Below the pieces are notes generated by a model that was not told where the DNA came from, did no database searches, and worked only from the letters and a program-made list of their open reading frames with translations. DNA of 48,017 nt from Flavobacteriaceae bacterium. Its GTDB lineage: Bacteria; Bacteroidota; Bacteroidia; Flavobacteriales; Flavobacteriaceae. Positions 40,575 through 48,017 of the stretch are shown here, piece after piece. The position numbers were made by a program, and so were the translations under genes. Each line of letters begins with the position of its first letter. Positions within the stretch are counted from its first letter, which is position 1. The DNA lies in contig SHWW01000006.1 in the NCBI GenBank assembly GCA_009693635.1, forward strand, positions 1 through 48,017. Reading direction: 5' to 3'.

Positions 40575-40735
40575 AATTATAGGCTGTTTCGATAATAATA
40601 TTCAAATTCATAGCCAGCGCCAGCGCCAGGAATTAAAATCTTGATTTTTTCATTTGTGATTTGGTCAATATATTCTTTTATCGGTGATGAAATTTATACC
40701 AAATTATGTTTATCTTATCCTTTTCGATAAAGTTC
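40575..40735 (-). pseudogene. Remnant of a TPMT-like SAM-dependent methyltransferase
   Basis: Minus-strand reading: YRKG*DKHNLV*ISSPIKEYIDQITNEKIKILIPGAGAGYEFEYYYRNSL*, the N-terminal TPMT-family PIKEYID...ILIPGAGxxYE motif I region with several stops. Confidence 0.65.
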
Positions 40736-40745
40736 TTTTCAATAT

Positions 40746-41135
40746 TTACTGGTCAGTTTCATCATCATTTGTTTCATTTCCAAAATCTTCTAAATCTCTA
40801 CGATCTTTTTTCGTTGGTCGTCCATCTCCCGTTTTCCGATAATGTTCTTTAGATAATTTCAATAGTTCTAAATGTTGGAAAACTTCGGGTGGCGTTTCAT
40901 TTTTTCTGTAAATATCTACCAATTTCGCAGCTACTCTATTGGGAGGTATATCTAAAACTAAAATTATTTGAGTAATTTGATCTTTTCTAAAAGTGATTTT
41001 ATCAGTTGGAAATATCTCTTTTGATGCTTTTACAACCAATCCATTGACAGAAATATGATTTTTTTTACAAGCTTCTGTAACCATATTTCTGGTTTTATAA
41101 TACCGAACGCACCATAAAAATTTATCTACTCTCAT
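40746..41135 (-). CDS. S4-domain RNA-binding protein (Hsp15-like)
   Basis: MRVDKFLWCVRYYKTRNMVTEACKKNHISVNGLVVKASKEI...HYRKTGDGRPTKKDRRDLEDF; start moved to ATG 41135. Confidence 0.92.
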   Translation of the reverse strand: MRVDKFLWCVRYYKTRNMVTEACKKNHISVNGLVVKASKEIFPTDKITFRKDQITQIILVLDIPPNRVAAKLVDIYRKNETPPEVFQHLELLKLSKEHYRKTGDGRPTKKDRRDLEDFGNETNDDETDQ

Positions 41136-41213
41136 ATTTTTTCTAAAATCAAAGTTAAATTGGTTACAAAAATAAATCAATATTGTATCTTGCGGACTTA
41201 AAATTTATAAAAA

Positions 41214-42257
41214 ATGAATAAATATTTTAAAATAATTTTATTTCTTGTTATTGGAATAACAATTGCTTCATGTTCAAAAACCGATCCTACTCCTGAAGTA
41301 GCTTTGAGGGATTACAAAGTTCAATATGCAACTGACATGGATTCTATTAACAAATATATAGATACTCATTACATAACAGTTGATTCCGATTACAATGTTA
41401 CTATGACTAAAATTCCTATTGGTGGGTCACAACAATCTATTCGGTTGCAACAAACGTTTCCATTACAATTCAAAATGGTCCAAAATGACGATCATGATGT
41501 AAACTATAAGATTTATTATTTAAATTTGCGTGAAGGTACTTCTCAAAGTACAAGTGCAGTAGACTCTGTATATGTATCGTATAGAGGTATTTTAGTTTCG
41601 GATCAACAATTTGATTACTCTGAAACTCCAATTTGGTTTCAATTGCAATCGGTTGTTGAGGGTTGGGGAGAAATTATCCCTTTGTTTAAAACTGGGACAT
41701 ACGACACTGCAGAAGGGCCAAATCCTACAACATTCACAAATTTTGGAGCAGGCGTCATGTTCCTCCCATCGGGATTAGGATATTACAACCAAATTCCGTC
41801 AGCAAATATTCCCTATTATTCTCCATTGATTTTCAGTTTTAAATTAAAAAGTCAACGAAGTAGAGATCATGATAGAGACGGTGTTTTATCTAAATATGAA
41901 GTAAGTCAAACCGTGGTAGGACAAAAACCTAAAGATTACGATAGTGATGGTGATAAAATACCTAATTATTATGATATTGATGACGATGGAGACTATTTTA
42001 TGACTAAAGTAGAAATTAAACGACCTAACGTACTAAATTCAAATAACATTTCTGTTCCTAATGGCTATTTTTCTTTTAATGGCGCAGCTATTGATAATCC
42101 TTTAACTCCTAATATTGACGAAAGACAAGGTATACCTAGAAAATATACAGGACCGGTAAATACTAATAATTTACCGACTCCTTTACCAGCAGATTTTACA
42201 GATCCTACAAGGATAAGAAGATATCTAGATCCTACTAGTTACCCACCATTTGAATAA
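41214..42257 (+). CDS. FKBP-type PPIase-like lipoprotein with thrombospondin-3-like acidic repeat
   Basis: Lipobox IASCSKTD; FKBP-like VDSVYVSYRGILVSDQQFDYS...GVMFLPSGLGYYNQIPSANIPYYSPLIFSFKLKSQR; then RDHDRDGVLSKYE...KDYDSDGDKIPNYYDIDDDGD. Confidence 0.82.
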   Translation: MNKYFKIILFLVIGITIASCSKTDPTPEVALRDYKVQYATDMDSINKYIDTHYITVDSDYNVTMTKIPIGGSQQSIRLQQTFPLQFKMVQNDDHDVNYKIYYLNLREGTSQSTSAVDSVYVSYRGILVSDQQFDYSETPIWFQLQSVVEGWGEIIPLFKTGTYDTAEGPNPTTFTNFGAGVMFLPSGLGYYNQIPSANIPYYSPLIFSFKLKSQRSRDHDRDGVLSKYEVSQTVVGQKPKDYDSDGDKIPNYYDIDDDGDYFMTKVEIKRPNVLNSNNISVPNGYFSFNGAAIDNPLTPNIDERQGIPRKYTGPVNTNNLPTPLPADFTDPTRIRRYLDPTSYPPFE

Positions 42258-44736
42258 GATTTATAAAAATATTAAAAATACCAATTTCTATTTATCACTA
42301 TTACTTATTTCATTTACTTCAATTATAGCTCAAAAAAGTACGGTAAAAGGTTTTGTAATAGACAATCAAACATTGGAACCTATTGAATATGCAAGTGTAG
42401 CATTATTAAATCAGATTGATAATTCTTTAGTTACTGGAGTTGTAACAAACAGAAATGGTGCTTTTACTATTCAAAATGTCCAAATGGGAAATTACATAAT
42501 CAAAATCTACTTTGTAGGATATGAAATTCAATATTTGGAAAATAATTTGGTTGAAAACAATCAAAATTTAAATCTACAAACTATAAAATTACAACTAAGT
42601 AATCAAGTATTGGAAGAAGTAATTGTTAAGGGAACAAAAGCAACATCGTATAATAAAATCGATAAACAACAATATAACTCCAATCAATTTGCAACCGCAA
42701 ATGGAGGAAATGCAATTGATATTATAAAAAATTTACCCTCAGTAACAGTGAATGGTCAGGGTGAAATTAGTTTTCGGGGTTCTAATGGATTTATGGTTTT
42801 GGTAAATGGGAAACCAGTTTTAACCGATGCGCAAACTGTTTTGAGTCAATTACCAGCAAACATGATTGAAAATATTGAATTAATAACCGCACCGTCTGCA
42901 AAATATGACCCCGATGGAAAAGGAGGAATCATAAATATCATTACCAAAAAAAATACTACAACCGGAACGGCATTGACATCAAATGTATCTGGTGGACTTC
43001 CAAGTACAGGCGATTATAATAATTTAGAAAAACCAAAACGATTTGGCGGCGATATAACGTTCAATTATAAATCCAAAAAATTCGATATTACCATTAGTGG
43101 AAATTATCTACGAAATGATGTAAATGGTTTCCGTGAAGGAAATGTATTTACCAAAAACTTTACTAATAATACCATCACTCGATTTCCATCGAAAGGAGAA
43201 CGAAGTTTTGACAAGTATAATTATGGAACAAAAACGGCGGTTTCTTATACTGCAAATAAAAATGATGTCTTTAACTTTGGTTTCTTTATAGGTAGAAAAT
43301 TCCAAGCCCGACGTGCAGATATTGTGTATTCTAATTCGACTTCTGATTTAAATACCAATACCTTACTTAGTGAGAACGCCTATTTTAATTCTAATGTTCA
43401 AACCAAAGAAGGTACATTTACGTTGACTAATCTTGATTACACGCATACATTTGCAAATAAATCAAATTTGACGACTTCAATTTTATATGAAAATGCTGAT
43501 TTATATGGTAATACAATCAATAAAAATTTAGATTTAGCCACAAAATCAATTGTTTTACAAGAAGTAAATAATCCTTATAAAAATCCAATTGACGGCTTCC
43601 GATTTAAATTAGATTATACAATTGCAATTGGTTTGGGGAAGTTAGAAAGTGGCTATCAGTTCCGATTCGACCAACAAAACGGAAATTTTGATTATATCGT
43701 TACACCCATTTCAGCTCAACCAGACGTAGCAAATTTCAGAGGGACTGCAAAATCTGTAAACCATATCAATGGATGCTATTCACAATATAGTGGCAAAACT
43801 AACAAATTGGATTACACCGCTGGATTGCGCTATGAATACTCGGCAAGAGAAGTTATTTTATCCACAGATTCCAATCCTCATCTATTGAACTTGAGTAATT
43901 TATTTCCATCTGCCAATTTATTATATACATTTAATACGTCTTGGAATACCAAATTAGGTTACAGTAAACGAATACAACGGAACAATAATTTTGAGTTAAA
44001 CCCTATACCAGAAAGAGAACATTCAGAAACATTGGAACAAGGCGACCCCGATTTAAAGCCCCAATTTGTAGATTTATTTGAAATTGGTATGAACCACAGT
44101 TTCAAAAAAGGGACTTTATTTGCAACATTATATTATCAGAATATCAAAAACCCAATTCAACGCGTAAATAGTGTTTATGCAGACACAATTTTGAATAGAG
44201 TTTTTACAAATGCCGAAAAAGCAAGATTATTTGGATTAGAATTTGGAACCAGTTTAAAGCCTTTGAAATGGGTTTCAATTTATGTAGGTGGGAATGTTTA
44301 TAATTATAAAATTACAGGTAAATTGAACATTTTGGGAATTACATCAAAAGTGGATAATTCTAATTGGGCCTATTCGTTAAATACGAACACTACTTTCAAT
44401 CTAGGAAAAACATTGAGTCTTACAGCCAATGTAAATTATACTTCAGCAAAACCAACAGCTCAAGGTGAAGATTCCCGATTTTTATCACCTAATTTGTCTG
44501 TCAAAAAAACTATTTTGAATGGAAATGGAACTATAGGGTTGCAATGGCAAAATATTAATTTTGGAAATATGGGTTCGAACCAACAACGGATTACAACTTT
44601 TGGAACTGATTTTTATACAACAACAAACTACAGCTATGAAACCAATGTTTTATTATTGAATTTTAGTTATAATTTTAATAAAATCAATAGCAAAAACAAA
44701 CTTCCATCAAGTGAGATTGGAGAAAAAGAATTTTAG
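42250..44736 (+). CDS. Outer-membrane beta-barrel / TonB-receptor-like protein with carboxypeptidase-regulatory-like N-terminal domain
   Basis: TVKGFVIDNQTLEPIEYASVALLNQIDNSLVTGVVTNRNGAFTIQNVQMGNYIIKIYFVGYE; plug-like GNAIDIIKNLPSVTVNGQGEISFRGSNGFMVLVNGKPV...YDPDGKGGIINIITKK; TTG start overlapping the upstream stop. Confidence 0.9.
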   Translation: MNKIYKNIKNTNFYLSLLLISFTSIIAQKSTVKGFVIDNQTLEPIEYASVALLNQIDNSLVTGVVTNRNGAFTIQNVQMGNYIIKIYFVGYEIQYLENNLVENNQNLNLQTIKLQLSNQVLEEVIVKGTKATSYNKIDKQQYNSNQFATANGGNAIDIIKNLPSVTVNGQGEISFRGSNGFMVLVNGKPVLTDAQTVLSQLPANMIENIELITAPSAKYDPDGKGGIINIITKKNTTTGTALTSNVSGGLPSTGDYNNLEKPKRFGGDITFNYKSKKFDITISGNYLRNDVNGFREGNVFTKNFTNNTITRFPSKGERSFDKYNYGTKTAVSYTANKNDVFNFGFFIGRKFQARRADIVYSNSTSDLNTNTLLSENAYFNSNVQTKEGTFTLTNLDYTHTFANKSNLTTSILYENADLYGNTINKNLDLATKSIVLQEVNNPYKNPIDGFRFKLDYTIAIGLGKLESGYQFRFDQQNGNFDYIVTPISAQPDVANFRGTAKSVNHINGCYSQYSGKTNKLDYTAGLRYEYSAREVILSTDSNPHLLNLSNLFPSANLLYTFNTSWNTKLGYSKRIQRNNNFELNPIPEREHSETLEQGDPDLKPQFVDLFEIGMNHSFKKGTLFATLYYQNIKNPIQRVNSVYADTILNRVFTNAEKARLFGLEFGTSLKPLKWVSIYVGGNVYNYKITGKLNILGITSKVDNSNWAYSLNTNTTFNLGKTLSLTANVNYTSAKPTAQGEDSRFLSPNLSVKKTILNGNGTIGLQWQNINFGNMGSNQQRITTFGTDFYTTTNYSYETNVLLLNFSYNFNKINSKNKLPSSEIGEKEF

Positions 44737-44752
44737 TTTTAATCTATAATTT

Positions 44753-45102
44753 ATGAATTCAAAACCACTTAATTATTCAACGAGATTCCATTTGAAAATT
44801 GGAATGATTTCAGCAATTATAATTATAAAAACATCGGTTGTATTTTCACAAGTAATTTTAAATGCAAACGGACCAGGAAATACCTACGAAAGAATTACAA
44901 GTATTTTTGCTCCAGGAAATGGCGTAAGTGCATTAGAAGCTCCAGACTTATATCATCCTTGGAAATGGGAAAGTGCATAGCCAGAAACTGTAAAAGATTT
45001 AATGCTTTTGCTTATTTTTATGGAAAACAATTACAAGAAATTTTAGACGTTCCTATAGGTTTAATAATGACTTCATGGGGGGGAACTCGGATTCAACCCT
45101 AG
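44753..45102 (+). pseudogene. Chimeric remnant: secreted protein N-terminus joined to a sialate O-acetylesterase-like segment
   Basis: 44753-44980 encodes a secreted-type N-terminus (VILNANGPGNTYERITSIFAPGNGVSALEAPDLYHPWKWESA*), then PETVKD; after a frame change at ~45000, 45001-45102 reads NAFAYFYGKQLQEILDVPIGLIMTSWGGTRIQP*. Confidence 0.75.
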
Positions 45103-45205
45103 AACGAATGATTGGGAATAAATATCAAAAATTCCACAAGTTTTCACAATATTAAGAGTAAAAATTTGTGGAATCTAAATTGGACTAATTGTGTAAAGGG
45201 TCTGC

Positions 45206-46381
45206 TTATTTAATCTTTACAATAAGTGGACTATTAATTTTAGTAGCATATTGTTCTAAATACTTTTCCCAAGCTTCTTTAGTTGTGAATTCACCTTGTT
45301 TTTTCCAACCAAATCCAGTGTAATAGGTCACTTTATTATTTACCACTTTCAGGGCTGCATACAAATTACAAAGTTCTTTATTTGGATTCATGTATTTTTC
45401 TGCACTAATCATAGTATTTTTTGGAAAAACAATACCCGTACCTAATTCAGAATCATCAATAGGTTGCCAATAATCAATCCAACCTGCATTAAAATTAGAT
45501 TCCGTTTTACCATCGTTATTGTGCAAAGTAATTCCTGTAGAAAGTGTATTTATGCCAGAAACTTGAATTTCAAATTTAGAAAGAAAACTTCCGTAATCTA
45601 AACTGATGTGTTTTACCTCTTTAATTTTATTTCCTTTGGCATCCCAATCAGCATAAGTTAGTGTAAAACTTGTTCTAAGAGGTCCAGTGGTAATTGTTTT
45701 CCAAGAAATGAAGTTTTTAGAATAGTAATATGTTGAATCTATTTTAACCGCTATTCCTCCAATTCCGCGACTATCACCAACGTGAAAGTTATCTAAACCC
45801 TCACCAGTATCTTTGTGATAAGTTCCTGTTCCTGTAGTATATTTTTCATACCATTTATTTATCACGGGATATTCAACTCTCTTTAACCAAGCGTCAATTC
45901 CACTAGTTAAAGTTCCGCCTTTTACTTTGTCTTCGGCCATTTTTTGAGCCACAGGTCCGTAAGTTCTAAATGCCACTTTGTTGTTTTCCCAGGCGTAATC
46001 ATCAGTTCTTTCGGGAACAAATCTGGAATAACAAAAAATTATTGGGTCTTTAGTTTTAGTATCTGTATTGAATACGATTTCGTATTTATTTGTAGCTAAC
46101 GCTTTGATTTTAGGTTGGAATAACAACACGTCGTTAATTTCATCACCATTTTCATCCACACATTGAGAAATTAAGAAAGTAGAAGTTCCCAATTCTTTAA
46201 CCCGGTATTTTTCTAATTTATCAGAAGATTTTAGTCCTAATGAAGTTTTGGATAATTCTACAGTTTCAAACTCTCTATCGGTATTTAAAGAATTGGAAAT
46301 GGTAATTATTTTATTTTTTTGTGAAAACGATAATAACGTTGTGGATAGCAGTATTGCTGCAAAAACATTGCTTAGTTTCAT
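45206..46381 (-). CDS. DUF4861 family secreted protein
   Basis: Signal peptide MKLSNVFAAILLSTTLLSFSQ; RFVPERTDDYAWENNKVAFRTYGP...GIDAWLKRVEYPVINKWY...YHKDTGEGLDNFHVGDSRGIGG. Start moved to ATG 46381. Confidence 0.85.
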   Translation of the reverse strand: MKLSNVFAAILLSTTLLSFSQKNKIITISNSLNTDREFETVELSKTSLGLKSSDKLEKYRVKELGTSTFLISQCVDENGDEINDVLLFQPKIKALATNKYEIVFNTDTKTKDPIIFCYSRFVPERTDDYAWENNKVAFRTYGPVAQKMAEDKVKGGTLTSGIDAWLKRVEYPVINKWYEKYTTGTGTYHKDTGEGLDNFHVGDSRGIGGIAVKIDSTYYYSKNFISWKTITTGPLRTSFTLTYADWDAKGNKIKEVKHISLDYGSFLSKFEIQVSGINTLSTGITLHNNDGKTESNFNAGWIDYWQPIDDSELGTGIVFPKNTMISAEKYMNPNKELCNLYAALKVVNNKVTYYTGFGWKKQGEFTTKEAWEKYLEQYATKINSPLIVKIK

Positions 46382-46385
46382 GCTC

Positions 46386-47177
46386 TTATTCGTTTGAAGG
46401 TTTTCCAATTGTAGCTAATATTCCGCCATCTACATATAAAATATGACCGTTAACGAAATCACTCGCTTTTGAAGAAAGAAATATAGCTGCGCCTGATAAA
46501 TCATCCGGATTTCCCCATTTTGCTGCTGGAGTTCTGTTTATAATAAATTCGTTAAACGGATGTCCATCTACCCGAATTAGTTCTGTTTGTGCTGTAGCAA
46601 AATATCCTGGCCCAATTCCGTTGACTTGAACATTGTGTTTTGCCCATTCTGTTGCCATGTTTTTGGTAAGCATTTTTAGTCCTCCTTTTGCAGCAGCATA
46701 AGCCCCTACTCCATTTCTACCCAATTCACTCATCATAGAACAGATATTAATTATTTTTCCTTGTTGTCTATCAATCATTCCTTTTGCAACATGTTTTGAA
46801 ACGATAAAAGGACTTACCAAATCAATATCAACAACTTCTTTAAAATCAGTAACTTCCATTTCAATTAATGGGATACGTTTGATAATTCCAGCGTTATTAA
46901 TTAAAATATCGATTGTACCCACTTCACTTTCAATTTTGCTAATAGCAGCAATAACTTCACTTTCAACAGCTACATTAAATTTGTAACCAAAAGCAGTGAT
47001 ACCTTCTTTTTTAAATTCCAATACCGCTTCATCAATTTTAGGTTGAGAAGAATTTCCATTTATAATAATAGTGGCGCCAGCATGTCCTAAACCTTTGGCC
47101 ATAGCCATACCTAAACCGTGCGTACTACCTGTTACTAAAGCTATTTTTCCTTTTATGTCAAATAATGAGTTTCCCAT
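46386..47177 (-). CDS. kduD: SDR-family oxidoreductase, KduD / gluconate 5-dehydrogenase-like
   Basis: FDIKGKIALVTGSTHGLGMAMAKGLGHAGA; NNAGIIKRIPLIEM; YAAAKGGLKMLTKNMATEWAKHNVQVNGIGPGYFAT; next to kduI. Confidence 0.87.
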   Translation of the reverse strand: MGNSLFDIKGKIALVTGSTHGLGMAMAKGLGHAGATIIINGNSSQPKIDEAVLEFKKEGITAFGYKFNVAVESEVIAAISKIESEVGTIDILINNAGIIKRIPLIEMEVTDFKEVVDIDLVSPFIVSKHVAKGMIDRQQGKIINICSMMSELGRNGVGAYAAAKGGLKMLTKNMATEWAKHNVQVNGIGPGYFATAQTELIRVDGHPFNEFIINRTPAAKWGNPDDLSGAAIFLSSKASDFVNGHILYVDGGILATIGKPSNE

Positions 47178-47178
47178 A

Positions 47179-48017
47179 TTATCTTAAATCTGTTATTTTG
47201 CAAACATCCATATCTCCATAATCCAGATTTTCTCCTGCCATTCCCCAAATAAAAGTATAATTAGAAGTTCCTGCACCCGAATGAATTGACCATGGTGGAG
47301 AAATTACCGCTTGGTGGTTGTTCATCCAAATGTGACGAGTTTCATCAGTTTGTCCCATAAAATGACATACCGCTTGGTTTTCTGGAATATCTAAATAGAA
47401 ATACACTTCCATTCTTCTGTCGTGCACATGAGCTGGCATTGTGTTCCAAACACTTCCCGTTTTTAATTCCGTCATTCCCATTTGCAATTGGCATGTAGTT
47501 ACAATTCCACCAATTATCATTTGGTTTACCGTGCGATGATTTGCAGTTTCCATTGAACCCAGTTGCAATTTATTTGCTTCAGCAAGACTAACTTTTTTAT
47601 TTGGATAATTGGTGTGTGCAGGAGCAGAATTTAGGTAAAATTTTGCTGGATTATTAGAATCCTGACTTTTAAAAAGTACTTCTTTAATTCCACTTCCAAT
47701 ATATAGTGCATCTTTAAATCCCAATTCGTAAACCACACCATCGGCAGTAACCGTTCCGTTTCCACCTACGTTTATAATTCCTAATTCTCTTCTTTCAAGA
47801 AAATAACTAGATTTTAAAGGGTCTATGGTTTCTAGAGTTAATGGTTCTAATGGAACTGCTGAACCCGCAATATATCTGTCGTAATGAGAATACGTAAGAT
47901 TAACTTTACCTACTTCCATTAAATTGTCAATTAAAAATTCGGCTCTTAATTGTGCAGTATTATATTCTTTTCCGGCTTGCGGACTTGAAGCGTATCTTGT
48001 TTCGTAAGAGGTAGACA
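47179..48017 (-). CDS. kduI: 5-dehydro-4-deoxy-D-glucuronate isomerase (start just beyond right edge)
   Basis: Frame stays open to the window edge: STSYETRYASSPQAGKEYNTAQLRAEFLIDNLMEVGKVNLTYSHYDRYIAGSAVPLEPL...; the track starts at an internal Met (47919). Confidence 0.95.
   Translation of the reverse strand, partial: STSYETRYASSPQAGKEYNTAQLRAEFLIDNLMEVGKVNLTYSHYDRYIAGSAVPLEPLTLETIDPLKSSYFLERRELGIINVGGNGTVTADGVVYELGFKDALYIGSGIKEVLFKSQDSNNPAKFYLNSAPAHTNYPNKKVSLAEANKLQLGSMETANHRTVNQMIIGGIVTTCQLQMGMTELKTGSVWNTMPAHVHDRRMEVYFYLDIPENQAVCHFMGQTDETRHIWMNNHQAVISPPWSIHSGAGTSNYTFIWGMAGENLDYGDMDVCKITDLR

Overview
AT-rich Bacteroidota chromosomal window, most likely Flavobacterium (GldI, BshB1, fused E1 alpha/beta, GSIII, TAnnTTTG-type -7 box). 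Most of it is ordinary housekeeping: pyrG edge, guaA, ExbB/ExbD, crcB, DHH phosphoesterase, gldI, two tandem cyclophilin-FKBP fusion PPIases, purM, a divergent GSIII/GSII glutamine synthetase pair, glmM, ClC channel, uvrA, fused 2-oxoacid dehydrogenase E1, comM-like ATPase, DsbD-like protein, tilS, two chorismate-utilising enzymes, tRNA-His, bshB1. The right edge is the end of a uronate (kduI/kduD/DUF4861) catabolic locus. No CRISPR, prophage or intact mobile element was seen. The most interesting signals lie outside the ORF track: (a) two diverged copies of a ~80-90 bp intergenic element with a hairpin between two direct half-repeats (10957-11047 and 23616-23693); (b) three decayed genes in apparently empty intergenes: a TPMT-like methyltransferase remnant (~40575-40735, - strand), a chimeric carbohydrate-esterase remnant (44753-45102), and a probable TPR-TM-HTH regulator remnant (~18270-18700); (c) an inverted repeat flanked by C-tract boxes between the two glutamine synthetase genes; (d) an M1-peptidase-like protein lacking the HExxH zinc motif and ending in a barrel-like domain. 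All family assignments are from reading translations; no database search was run.
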